Of a DNA stretch of 64,000 nt, positions 1-42,721 are shown one piece after another (the stretch's first letter is position 1; every line of letters starts with the position of its first letter). Location of the stretch: the NCBI GenBank assembly GCA_008828725.1, contig MEHQ01001674.1, positions 310,497-374,496 of the forward strand, given 5' to 3'. The notes beneath the pieces are model-generated. The model was not told the origin of the DNA, made no database searches, and saw nothing but the letters and a program-made list of their open reading frames with translations. The position numbers and the translations under genes were made by a program. Origin of the DNA: Saccharina japonica. Lineage: Eukaryota; Sar; Phaeophyceae; Laminariales; Laminariaceae.

Positions 1-1490
1 TCGTCAACGAACATGGCGACCTCACCCGGGAGATCAACTTCAGGAGCAGAGCAGCGTCGGCGTGCGTCAGGAGGTATGGCCCGGAGCTCTTCGATAGGCC
101 GGGAGCACCGTTTCGACTCAAGGCCCGCCTGCTTCAAGCGGAGGCGATGGAGGCACTGCTGTACGGTTGCATGACATGGGCCCCACGTCGCGACCACTAC
201 CGACTGCTGCGGACGATACACCACCGGCTGCTGCTGCGAGTTATTGGGTACCAGCGCAAGCAAGGCACCTACCGGCAGCTGTCCTACGCCCAGGCCCTGA
301 AGAGGGTCGGGTGCCAGAGCGTGGAAGCCACTGTCCGGCAACGGCGCCTACTGTTCGCGGGGGCCGTGGCAAGGCAGCCAGACGGGCGACTCCCGAAACG
401 ACTGATGTTCGGGGAGCTGGTGGGGGGGAAGGACCCGGGCGCGGGGTGCCCGGAGCGGAACTGGCAGACGTGCCTGAAGGACGACTTCAAAGCGTTCGGA
501 GCTACGCACGGCTCTACGGACGACCAGAGACGTGTCTTCGGAATCCCGAATTCAGTTTGGGCGGAAGCAGCGAAGGTGAAGGGAGGAAGGCAGTGGTACA
601 AGGGAGTGCTGCAGGGAGCTGAGAGGTTTATGACCTCCTGGCACAAGGAAGAAGAGGAGGCTAGCCGGAAACGAGCGACCGAGCGAGAAAAAGAGCGCAG
701 CAACAACAAAGAGACACCAAGAACCAACGGGACGGGAGGGGTGCGGAAGAAGGGCGAATCGGCGAGGGAAGGAAACAAGCGAGAAATGGCGGACCGAGTG
801 GCGCGATATGTGCCGGATTGACGGTCCTGGACTGTTTGTTTGTTTGTTTGTTTGTTTTGTTATTTTTCCCCCTCCCCCCCACCGCCGCACCATTGCACCA
901 CCCCCTCGGGATGACGTGTCAATGTGTTGTCTCTGCGGTCTTGTCTGTGTGAGTGTTTGCTTGTACTTTTGACTTGTCTCTTTGTCTTTGTCTTCGTCTT
1001 TTTCCCTTCGTTGCTTTTGACCTTTTGCAGTTACACTGCTCGCAGGCCGGGGGTACATCAGTCACACGGGACCATAGTTCCCTTCCCCCGTATCATGTCT
1101 GCGTTTATAATCGGGGTGGAGGACTCGATTTGTTTGCCTGACCGGTGTGAACCCGGCACGGAACACCCCGGCATTATAGGGGCACCAAGATAGAATCAGG
1201 GGGCGTGTACCCCCGATTGGTGATGTTGACTTTTCCATTTTTATTTTTACCTTCACATAGCGTGTAGAGGGGAGCGGAGGGCTCCAGACTATCTGTTTTT
1301 GACTGGCTTTGATCGCTTTGCGGACCCTTCGGGTTCCACTTTTATTTCAGTATACCTTTTTTGGGTAAGTTAGCCTGTGACCACGGGAATCGACCGTGTC
1401 AAGTGTTGGGTTAGTACGGGCAGATGGAGGTACTGGATAGAGAGACCGGCACGGTTTTTAATGTGAAGACAACAACAACAACAACAACAA
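1..1490 (+). mobile_element. LINE-type retrotransposon, 3' end
   Basis: The window opens inside the coding region of a non-LTR retrotransposon, described in the next entry. After its stop codon come about 670 bp of non-coding sequence, ending near 1466-1490 in 'aatgtgaag' followed by a (CAA)n run. A microsatellite tail of this kind is usual for several LINE clades. The 5' part lies outside the window. The clade cannot be fixed from the C-terminus alone. Confidence 0.7.
3..821 (+). CDS. LINE reverse transcriptase, C-terminal fragment (5' partial)
   Basis: The frame is open from the window edge to a TGA at 819-821, giving about 272 residues. It carries the region that follows the reverse transcriptase domain in LINE pol proteins: a basic helical stretch with LKARLL, then ALLYGCMTW, then RLLRTIHHRLLLRVIGY. 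This resembles the 'LYGCETW ... RRMLR.ILG' block common to many LINE proteins. The last 60 residues are a charged Lys/Arg/Glu tail. The catalytic palm with the YxDD motif would lie upstream, outside the window. There are no in-frame stops over 819 nt, so this copy is young or was recently coding. The family assignment rests on remembered motif patterns; a protein search would settle it. Confidence 0.72.
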   Translation, partial: VNEHGDLTREINFRSRAASACVRRYGPELFDRPGAPFRLKARLLQAEAMEALLYGCMTWAPRRDHYRLLRTIHHRLLLRVIGYQRKQGTYRQLSYAQALKRVGCQSVEATVRQRRLLFAGAVARQPDGRLPKRLMFGELVGGKDPGAGCPERNWQTCLKDDFKAFGATHGSTDDQRRVFGIPNSVWAEAAKVKGGRQWYKGVLQGAERFMTSWHKEEEEASRKRATEREKERSNNKETPRTNGTGGVRKKGESAREGNKREMADRVARYVPD

Positions 1491-2061
1491 CTCCCGGCAG
1501 GACGTGTTTGTTGGCTGATTGCGTTTCGTTACCTTCGTTTTCGTGATCGCGAAGTCGTCGTCACGTCGTCACTCTCATCCAGGCAGCATCATCGTCGCTG
1601 TTGTCGTGTGGATACGAGGCCCCTTTCCCCTAGATAATACCGCCTCATTACACACAAGGCGAAGGTCAGTCACCCAACAAGGGTCTGCTACGCCGTTCCG
1701 TGATGACCCGAGGCACCAGCACCAACCCACCTCTGTGTGTCCTCCACACCAAAAACCCACACAAGAGAGAACCTGCCAGCAGGGGCTCCGCCGCACAGCA
1801 GTACGAGAGTACGAGTACGAGTAGTCGCTGATGTTGCTCTCGAAAACGTGGCCGTCAACATCACTACGCCAAGGGCGGGTCTCGTTATCTGTAGCTCACG
1901 GACTAGAGTTGGATATCGAACGAGAATCGAGTTCGATACGATGCCGATAAACAAAAAAACGAATCGATACGTACAATTTCGATATTTGATATTTGATTCG
2001 TACATCGAAGCTTTCGTTCAGTACAACAGCAGCAGTAGTCAGTGGTGTATGATACCCATTT
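1491..2061. other. Gene-free stretch
   Basis: No exon, RNA gene or clear repeat is recognised. The short open frames here have no familiar motif and no splice structure. The stretch lies between the LINE tail and the first TTAA element. Confidence 0.5.
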
Positions 2062-2149
2062 TTAACCCATTCAGAACTGAAAAAAATGTCCCACACTAAT
2101 TCCAAGTAGTTTGTTCCCAAATTCGTGGGACCATTTCTTAAGGGGTTAA
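2062..2149. mobile_element. TTAA-flanked MITE (family A)
   Basis: An 88-bp element reads TTAA-CCCATTCAGAACTG at the left and TTCTTAAGGGG-TTAA at the right. The core 'ctaattccaagtagttt' recurs in other copies. TTAA flanks and CCC/GGG termini are the hallmarks of piggyBac-type transposition. Confidence 0.8.
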
Positions 2150-2290
2150 GACCACCCCGTGACATGCCCAAAAACGTGTGGTCTTATCTCTACTACGAGT
2201 GGTCTTATCTTTTACTACTGACCCTACTAATTCCAAGTATTTTTTCCCCTCGTGATAAGCCGACTTCGCTGGTCTTATCTCTACTATGGT
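2150..2290. repeat. Dispersed repeat with 'gtggtcttatct' motif
   Basis: This stretch is similar to 14803-14942. Both contain gtggtcttatct twice, a 'ccaagta' core and 'gtggtc/tggtct..atctctactatg'. The core resembles family A, so it may be a diverged relative. No target duplication was identified. Confidence 0.55.
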
Positions 2291-2291
2291 C

Positions 2292-2380
2292 TTGACCCAT
2301 TCAGAACTGGAAAAAAAACTTCTACACTATTTTTAAGTAGTTTGTCCCCAAATATATGGGACCGGTCCTTACGGGGTTGA
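2292..2380. mobile_element. Family A MITE flanked by TTGA
   Basis: It begins CCCATTCAGAACTGG and ends CCTTACGGGG. It is flanked on both sides by TTGA rather than TTAA. The internal 'aagtagtttgtccccaaat' matches the other copies. Confidence 0.7.
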
Positions 2381-2691
2381 ACCGGATTGTCTTAAAACGG
2401 GTACAAGACTGTCTGCATCTGAACACGAAAAACACGGGGGATGCCGGAGAATGGAGAGCAAGACGTGTTGTTTGATAGATATATACGATATATCAAAAGT
2501 TTCGATGCGATCACGTACTACCGGCTGGTGTTTTCTTTTGCCGTTTTTATGTACATACATATTCGTATGAGTTTCGACGAAATCCTCGAGCTCACAGCCG
2601 TTTTTTTTTTTAATATATATATACATCCTCGCACAGCAGTTGAAGCTGTGCTCAACGACTGATGTAAATAGCTGGTACAAGCGCTTTGCCA

Positions 2692-2692
<1 letters not shown>

Positions 2693-2748
<56 letters not shown>
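2693..2748. repeat. (CT)n microsatellite
   Basis: About 27 uninterrupted CT dinucleotides. Just upstream (2566-2611) is a fragment of dispersed repeat family C. Confidence 0.95.
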
Positions 2749-3003
2749 CTCTCCACGTGTAAAACAAACTATAACTTATCTCCTTGTGATTTCCCCACGC
2801 AAAAAATGAAGACCACCCGCCCTTAAGAAGCTATTAATAGTAAAATGAAATAACTTTTGGCTCGACGTTTGCACGAAAACACGAGAAAACCGTGTTCTAT
2901 ATTGAAATTAGTGCGGGACACACCCCGCCTATCTTAACCTAAGAACTTGAGTCTGCCTGGCGGAAAATAGGAAAATAGGTCTACAGTATGATTCTGCTCT
3001 AGA

Positions 3004-3297
3004 CTACAGCAGTACCGACCCTTTCACAAGAAACCTGAAATTGGGCTGAGGCTGGCTTTCCTATTCTTGGCGCGAACGGAAGCACACTTTCTTATGCTGC
3101 GTTTTTATATTTCGGTTCCCGACAAGGCGTTTTTTCCCCTATGAATTAGTATATAGTGCCTTGGGAGCAGGTCGGCCACAGGAAGGGCTCAGCTATAATA
3201 GGCAACTCTGACTAGGGCTGAGAGCTTTTCTTATTTTTATTTTATTTTTTCAATTTTTCAGGCTGACTTTCTTGTGGGCGGGTCGGTACTGTATACT
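3004..3297. mobile_element. MITE-like element, family I
   Basis: Inverted terminal repeats of about 30 bp bound the element. The left end has CAGTACCGACCCTTTCACAAG. The right end is the inverse, CTTGTGGGCGGGTCGGTACTG. A second copy with diverged ends lies at 23621-23818. Confidence 0.6.
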
Positions 3298-3308
3298 GGT
3301 ACACCATT

Positions 3309-3310
3309 GC

Positions 3311-3359
<49 letters not shown>

Positions 3360-3509
3360 GGTGTTGGTGTTGTTGTTCTTGTTCTTGTTCTTGTTCTTGT
3401 TCTTGTTCTTGTTCTTGTTCTTGTTCTTGTTCTTGTTCTTGTTCTTGTTCTTGTTCTTGTTGCTGTTGTTGCTGTTGTTGCTGTTGTTGTTGTTGTTGTT
3501 GTTGTTGTT

Positions 3510-3541
<32 letters not shown>

Positions 3542-3543
3542 GG

Positions 3544-3588
<45 letters not shown>

Positions 3589-3630
3589 TTGTTGTTGCTG
3601 TTGTTGTTGTTGTTGCTGTTGTTGTTAGTG
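3309..3630. repeat. Compound trinucleotide/hexanucleotide microsatellite
   Basis: About 320 bp of (TTG)n, (TTGTTC)n, (TTGCTG)n and (TCG)n blocks. Open frames across it (poly-Leu, poly-Cys, poly-Thr) are artefacts of the repeat. Confidence 0.95.
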
Positions 3631-4040
3631 GTAGTGTTGGTGTTCTTGCATGAACTGATGTGTTCTTAAATCGTGTGTCCGTGGTCACAGCACTGGAGCG
3701 GAAGAATACCTCAGGGAAAGAAAATGTAGTCAGAATCAATAATACAAAAATCAGCCAGGTACACATCATAACTGAAGCACAAATACAGCGTACGTATATA
3801 CGTATGCACCAGATGCATACTTGACATTAGTTGCAATCTGATCCATGCGACCGACGGAAACGGGGCGACGGCGCAACCGACGATCCGCTCACTACCAATA
3901 CTCGCGTGTACGGTTGGACATATAGACTATACGGCTTATTTTACGTACTGCTTCATTTTGTCGTTGTTGTGTAACACGTGTTCGGCTCCTTTCTTGTTCT
4001 TGCTGTTATTGTTTTTGTTGTTGGTGGTGTGTGTGTTCAG

Positions 4041-25525
<21,485 letters not shown>

Positions 25526-25772
25526 GCGTTTCGCCAGTTTTTGATTGGTGGTCCCGTTTTTTTTTTCCCTCTTTTTTTTTTTTGCGTGGTTTTCGACCTC
25601 CCTTTTTTGTTGTTTTGTTTTTTCGCCTCGGGGTGGTTCGCATCGCACCACCTTATCAACCAACCCCCTCTCTCTCCGAGGAGGCGACCGAGAAGACGGT
25701 TGGCTGGGTGGTTTTGCGCGGTATTCGTTGGCTTTTCGATGTCGGGTGTCGGGGTGATTAGGGGGTGGGGGT

Positions 25773-26192
25773 GTACTCGATATTCATGACCAGGCAGGCA
25801 TTGCTTGCACCCAGCGCGAAGCGCCCTGAAGTGTTAGGCGAGTCGCGTGAACGGTGAGCTGCATCCCAGCAGGAACCGCTTGTGAGGCGGACTTGCATAT
25901 GGACGACAGCCTCCAATGAATTGATTTGATTTCTGGTGTGGCCACTTCCAGAGATAGCAGTGGGTATGAGGGGGGGTGGGGGGGGGGGCGTGTACTCATA
26001 CCGTGCATGGGCCGTAGTCGTATGACCGTAAACCCTCGCATCCCCATATACGATGTCGGGACGGAGCACGCCGGGTTTTCTCCGACCAGGCAGGCGTTGC
26101 TTGCGCCAAGCGCGAAGCGCCCTGTGGTGTTGGCCGAGTTGCATGAAGGGTGAGCTGCATCCTATCAATAAGAACCGCTTGTGAGGCGAACT
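25773..26192 (+). repeat. Two tandem H-type repeats
   Basis: Copy one (25773-25943) lacks the middle block. Copy two (25992-26192) is nearly complete. Each starts GTACTC after a G tract. Confidence 0.75.
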
Positions 26193-36524
<10,332 letters not shown>

Positions 36525-39067
36525 AACACCGATTATTACCAGGGTATTAATTTGAAGGCGGAGTGGGGTGCGGCAGGGGGGGGGTTGCGTGGGGTGTGTC
36601 CCCCCGGTAGGGAGGGAGGCTTTAGGGGGGTTTTGGGTGGGGAGGGGAAGGGGTACAGAGAGCGAGCAAGGAGATCAAAATTCTGATTGATTTTAGGAAG
36701 GGAACGGCGCGCTGTGCATGCGTTCGTGCTTTTGCACTGGGCGAGCGAAATAATCAAAAAAGAGAAGAGAAGGAGGGGAAAAAAAAAAAAGCACAAGAAA
36801 TTTTGAGAGAAGCGTTACCTCCGCTGACAATACACACATATGATGATATGATAGCGTATAATACGTATGATAGGAACGATTCGAATTCACGGCGGAAGGA
36901 AGGGGACGGACGATTTTTGCTCTTTCGTTCTTGTCTTTTTTTTTTCTTTTTTTTTTCTTCTTCATTTTTTTGTTCTCCTCGGTTGCACCTTTTTTCTTAG
37001 TCGCAAAATCTCGGATGGAAATCGCTGATATATATATGTGTATCGGCTTTTTTTTTTGTTCTGTCAAGAAGCGGTTCGAGAGTAGTGGGATTTGGGGAGG
37101 AGGCGGGAAGGGGGGGGGGGGGGGGGGGGCTGTGCGTGTGAAATGTGAAATATGTTTTTGTAAAGAAGGAAACGTCCATCGTGGGCTGAGTCGTGCCGGG
37201 CTTGCTGGCGGTCGAGGCTTTTTTAGGCGCGGAGTGATGCGGCTCGGGGAATTTCGATGGCAACTATCATGATGTCGGTCGCTCGGTCAGTCGTCACGAT
37301 GATGATGATGATCGTTCTGATTGATCGTCATGATCTTGGCTTCGATAAAAATGGGTTGGGTCGGTAAATGGTCACTCACGCAAAACGCATCACGCGGCAG
37401 CAGCTGCCGCTGCTGCTGATATAAATGCTGCACGTGGTGGATTTGATGTTCTTTTCTTTTTTCTTGTTCGTTTTTCTTCTTGTTTTATTCCGTTTTTTTG
37501 TGTATTTTTTTTGTTTCTTAAGGTCTCTTTTTTTTTTGCAGCACTTCTTCTGGATTGTCTCTTGTTTTTTTCTCTCGCTTAACCCCTCCGTTCTCTAGAT
37601 GTGTCGGTCTTGTTTCGGAGCGGTTGCCAGCGTCGAGTGGCACGACCAAACTTCGGTTTTGTAAGGCCTTGAGAGAAGCCTTGGGCTGCACGCCGTTTTT
37701 TCCCGTCCCCACTCGGGCGCCGTCCTGTTCTCTACGAAAACCTTTATGTTGCTTTTGCCGCTTGCTGGATGCATCGCCGCCACACACGAGCAAACATCAC
37801 GTACGTACGGTTGTTGTCGGACAAAAACAGCATATTTTTCGCCAGGCCGTGTGTTGTGTTCCCCAAGCTCGATTATATTCGTAGGTTGGGAACTAATCAC
37901 AGGCAATGGATGTTGTGGGTCATGGTTTTCTGTAGGGTTTCGTAGAGACTGCACGCCGTGGCGTGTGCCGAACGGCAAGGCTGTTCGTCGAACGTGGAAA
38001 TACTTTTCGGACACGGCGTGCTCCCCCCCCCCCCTCCGCCAGCCTACCCCCTCCTCTCCCCCCATTGGAAATGCCTCAGAAAATTGTCTGGTTTTCCTTT
38101 ACGAGCGTGTCCGGAGCCCGTACGTACGCTCCCGTATACGATCTGTCTTTTGAGCATTACGCTGCGTTGCTTTGCTTGCGGTGGCGTGTTTTTCTGGGGG
38201 TTGAGTGGGTTTGTGGGTGGTAAAATGGGGGGGGGGGCAAGATTCGCGTGACGCTAGCCTGGCTGGCCCTCTCGTACTCTTGGCAGAACGAACTGAAAAT
38301 AGTTGATATGTTTGGTGTCATTTATTTTTGTTTTTTTCGCTGGGGAAGGTTGAAATGGGAGAGAGAGAGAAAGAGAACAACTGTAGGGGAAGGGGAATAG
38401 GGTACATACAGGAGGTGTGGGAGAGCGGGGTTTAGGGGCCATCGGCCGTCGTTTGTTTGAGGATTCTTGATCCGGTCCCTCCGCTAAGTTCGTTGGAGGA
38501 TCAACTATCCGATCCCTTCGCTCTGGTGAATGTGAACTATCGACGGTCGTCGTATAACCCCCCCCCCCTCCCCCCCTTTTTGTTTCTGTCTATCAATGGC
38601 GGGGGAGAGAGGTTTAAGTAGAGTACACGTCGGGATGGGATGGAAAAATGAGAGAGGAACAAGAAAGAAGAAGAGAGAGAGAGGCGGAGAAAAGGCGTGG
38701 TTGAGGGTTTGTCTGGTCTGGGTTGGTATGGCGGGCTGTGCTGTTGTTCGTGATTGTGTACATAGAACAGGCGCTGCTGTGGTCGGTGGAGGAGGAGGAG
38801 CAGAGGAGAGGAATCAATGAAAAAGGAAATGAAAAAAAAAATGGGCGACATGATAATGACTCGGGATTCCATGAATTTATGGATGGATGGATGTGGAACG
38901 GTTCCGGGGACGAACAGGGGGCGGTTACTCGTGTTTTGGCCATCTCATTGTCAATCACCCCCCACCCTTCACGTTTGTCTTCCCGCCATCCCTATTATGT
39001 GTGCGGAGGCAACAAAATCAATATACATTATTGGTGATTGGAGGTTGCCTTCGGAAACAGTTTTTTG
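36525..39067. other. Calmodulin downstream region
   Basis: It includes the calmodulin 3' UTR (end not defined), a 19-G tract near 37109-37129, and T- and G-rich tracts. Open frames between 37518 and 38065 lack recognisable motifs on either strand. No other gene was seen. Confidence 0.5.
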
Positions 39068-39373
39068 TCCATCCCAATTCATTATCTTCGCACTTCCGTA
39101 TTTCTCCCTCCCTAGTCGTAACTCAGATCCGGGGTCACAAGGTAGGCTCCTCTCCCTCCTCCCCCACTACGGTTCTTGCCGTGGTTTTTATCGCGAGAAG
39201 ATTTCAGCACTTTCTTCCCTCCTCAACTTTCGTCCAATTTTGCTTACCCACGCTATAATATGCGCTCTCGACAGTCGGTGTCATTGGAGAATAAAAACCT
39301 CCATGGGGAGAATCGAACCCTCGACATCCGGCCCTATAGGCTTCGTGGCTACCAGTTAGACCACCGGGGCGAC
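39068..39373 (-). mobile_element. tRNA-derived SINE, full length
   Basis: On the minus strand the head reads 'gtcgccccggtggtctaact', with B box 'gagggttcgattctc', body 'ccccggatctgagttacg' and tail 'aatgaattgggatgg'. It is one of the best-preserved copies. Confidence 0.88.
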
Positions 39374-40020
39374 AGTAGTGCCGATCAATTACGTACGTAC
39401 GAGGTTAAAAAAATTGCCCTAAAAAAGGCAATCTCGCCGAAAAGAGGCAACAATCTCGATCTCAAACTTTAAATTCATCTCGCCAAATTCGAGCGTTTTT
39501 TTCTTTCCCTCTTTATGCTCGTCGCTCCTGGATTTTTTTTTTTTTTTTGTATGTGTACTAATTAAGACTACTTGGACAATCTTGAGCACATAGGCTTATA
39601 ATATGGAGTTTAGTGTACTGTAACTTAAGTACTCGCCGGTGTGGACCATTTCTTAATATTAATCGTAGCGTCTTCCAAAATCTGAGCCTTATTCCCCAGT
39701 GAGTGGTACACTGGGTGGGGTCCTTTACGTATAATAGCGGTTTTATTAACAAAAACAAACGAGTCCGTCCGTGCGTCACACATGTCGTCAGGGCCAGGCG
39801 TAACTCTGCTCAAAATTGCAACTTTCTTGAGCTTCTGAAGCGGGCAGTTACCCCCTCTCTGCGGCACCGACAACCGATACTCGAGCCCTCACGGAGTTGC
39901 TCGGCTCGGCCTTAGCCAAAGCCCGCCTCGTAAGGAACTTTTCATATTAATAGCTGTCTGCGTGATGAAGTTCTTAGATTTAACGGGCAGCATCTCGTAC
40001 TTTTTTTTCTTTTTTTTTTC

Positions 40021-40347
40021 GTTTCATCTCATTTATCATCTCCGCACTTCTGTCGTTCTCCCTCCCTAGTCGTAACTCAGATCCGGGGTCACAAAGTAGG
40101 CTCCTCTTCCTCCTCCCCCACTACGGTTCTTGGCTTGATTTTTACCGCGCAGAGGGTTCAGCCTTCCCAACGCTCGTCGACTTTCATCGAATTTTGCTAC
40201 TCACGCTCTGGCGCTTTCCGCTAGTCAAGATAGTATTGCTTTTGCAAGAAAAAGTCCCTACGAGCATGCACTCGGGGGGGGCTCGAACTCACAATCTTGA
40301 CTCTATCAGGCTTCGTGGTTACCTGCTACGAGCCCACCGGGGCGACC
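40021..40347 (-). mobile_element. tRNA-derived SINE, full length
   Basis: Minus-strand head 'ggtcgccccggtgggctcg', 'tgagttcgagcccc', conserved body and tail. It lies about 650 bp from the previous copy in the same orientation. Confidence 0.87.
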
Positions 40348-40917
40348 GGCTGTATATGTTGTATGTATTCCCTTTTCCCCCCCCCCATGTTTTTCGATGA
40401 AGAAATCCCGAAGCTCCTCCTGCTTAGTATGCTGCTCATTCCATGGTGGCTGCTCTTGACTCTTGATGGTGGCTCCTCTATTAATAGTATCATCAGTAGG
40501 TAGGATGGGCACAAACCGGGGAGAGTACAAAAGAGCTACGCCACTACCAGGTACATATCTATAATAATACTACGGCGAGAAAATACTCCGGAGAAATTTA
40601 TTCGCTGGAGCTCAAGCAGCGTGGCATGGTGGTGGATATAGGTGGCGCGTTGTTGCGCGTCCGTCGTCGTAGTGCTTGGTTGCTATCAAACGCCGACTTT
40701 ATTCAGAAACATAAACTGCCGCGGTGAAGGAGTCGGGATTGGTATTGGCGACGGACTGGCTGATGAAAAAAAACAAACAAACAAACAAACAAACAAAAAC
40801 AAAAACAAAAACAAAAACAAAAACGCACAAATACGAAAATAAAAAAATAAAAATTACCTGTAATACACTATATTATAATACTACTACTGTAATACTACGT
40901 AGTGAACCTATCTATGA

Positions 40918-41203
40918 TACAGACCCACACCGATGGCGTGGGGATGGAGCTTGAATGCGGCTTAGGATTTAAGAATAGAACGTTAAGAATGCATGTTGGG
41001 AAGAAGGAGGGAGCAAGGACAACAAATGGAGTATGGTGGATAAATCTTGGCGGGAAGTATAGACATTATAGAAGGATGTCAGACTTTGCGCATATAGGTT
41101 TCCTTGGTTTCCGTGGCTTTCTGCTTTCGGGAATGTTATATGAGTGATCAACGTTGAAGCTCATGCTGCACATTGTCGGATGGCAAAGATGATAATACTA
41201 TGT
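40918..41203 (+). mobile_element. Solo 3' end of the RLE-type retrotransposon
   Basis: It matches 48099-48372, the 3' end of the element below, starting at 'cagacccacaccgatggcgt' and ending at 'gtcggatggcaaag'. Only the last codons and 3' UTR are kept, the usual outcome of aborted reverse transcription. Confidence 0.85.
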
Positions 41204-41369
41204 TATTGCCTGGTGCGGAGTATAAGGCAAGGTGCGAAAAAAAAACGACAAAAAAAAAGGAAGGTGGTGATGTGATGGCGCACAGCAGTATTATTAATAG
41301 ATTAAGAGTACTACCCGAAGGAAAGAGGCTTCGTACCTAAGGTCCTCTATATAGTACCGAGGCGTTGGC

Positions 41370-41700
41370 ACGGGGGAGGTCGTATACTTTATACATTTAC
41401 TACACGTTATTCGCTCGATCGCCGGTCGTCGATCGCCCCGTCGCTCGCACGTCGCCGTTCGCCCGTTCGCTTGAACGACGATCGTCCGTTCGCTGGACCG
41501 ACGGTCTCTCGTCCGTTGACTCGCGCGCTCGACCGTCGATCATGCATTCGCCCGTGATGGCGGCCTTACGCCGCCTTCTTCGTCGATCGCCCGTGGTGTA
41601 GGAGGTCGCTTGATCGACCGTCGCTCGCTCGCTCGGTCGATCGCGCCGTCGCTCGCCCGCCGCCGCTATTTTTGTTTTACACTAGAGCTAATATTAGGAG
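41370..41700. repeat. CGATCG/CGCTCG low-complexity block
   Basis: Degenerate 'gtcgctcgctcg', 'cgatcgcc' and 'gttcgcccgttcgc' motifs make a CpG-rich island unlike its AT-rich flanks. No coding frame is recognised. Confidence 0.6.
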
Positions 41701-42075
41701 GTTGGTTGATCGCCGCGTCACTTGCTTGCTTGCTGTTCGGTTTCCCAGTTCCCTACCGAACTCTGATGATATTATTATCGACACCGACCACCGCCTCGAC
41801 GATTGCCACATAATCGTATAGGCACGGCAATCATCTCGTAGATTCCTGGAGTGTATGTTTTACCTCATGTTGCCTCCGTCCAACATTAAATGGTAAACGT
41901 GTGGAATAGCAGGGCACCGCATATGGCCCTGCTCAACAGTATAATTAGAAAGGGAATCCTCATTATAATTAGTGTTCGTAAGAAAAAAAAACATGCTTGT
42001 TGTTGCTTTTTTGTAAGTAATCAAAGCAGCAAAGCCGTGCTTATTTGCTTACTTTAGATGTATGTATGGTTTTTA

Positions 42076-42186
42076 GTATTGTACACTAAACGCCATACAG
42101 TCTATACGTTGTATAGGCTGTACTTATTATGTCCTTTTTTAATTTAATACAAAATAAGTTTATGTGTTTTAGTGTACAAATACATC
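42076..42186. repeat. Inverted repeat with 'gtacactaaa' ends
   Basis: 'tagtattgtacactaaac' is mirrored by 'tgttttagtgtacaaata'. A third related block lies near 42250. It may be a MITE remnant. Confidence 0.4.
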
Positions 42187-42721
42187 GTATGGGTTTTAGT
42201 ACGGCAATACTATGAAAGGCAACTTACAGTTTTACCTTCGTACATACATATGGGTTTTAGTATTGCACACTACACGCATTGCAAACCAAAATAAGGAATA
42301 AGCAACAAACCCCCCCCCCCGAAAAAATAATCAGCAAAGCAACCCCTTTTCATTCATTAATTCTTGATTGCGATTCATGGGACTCGGATAGGCTTCTCAC
42401 TGTTATTTTGTCTGTCCGTTCCTGCCCGGAGTCCGGAGCGAATTGTGTATCTATAATCTATCAATAATCAAGAAGGAAAAGTACCATGAGGCATTGCGTG
42501 TGCATGCATATATATAGGCAATGCATATCATAGATGCATGTAAACATACTGAGAAAAAATAATAAGGACAGCGTTTTTACATTGTTTATATTGTTTATAT
42601 TGTCTATATTATTATTATACTATTTGCCTTCCGACAACGTGCAGGGCATTATTTATTTAGAATAAAAAAGCTGACACAATTCGTCGAATACCACCACTCT
42701 CATTCAACCACTTCTCCTTCT

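Noticed and set aside
3600..4040. First exon of eIF2B gamma
   Set aside because: A short exon such as M-x-x-Q is expected, but no ATG followed by a phase-0 donor could be chosen over others, so it was not called.
37518..38153. Overlapping frames downstream of calmodulin
   Set aside because: Frames on both strands overlap, none resembles a known domain and no exon borders are convincing.
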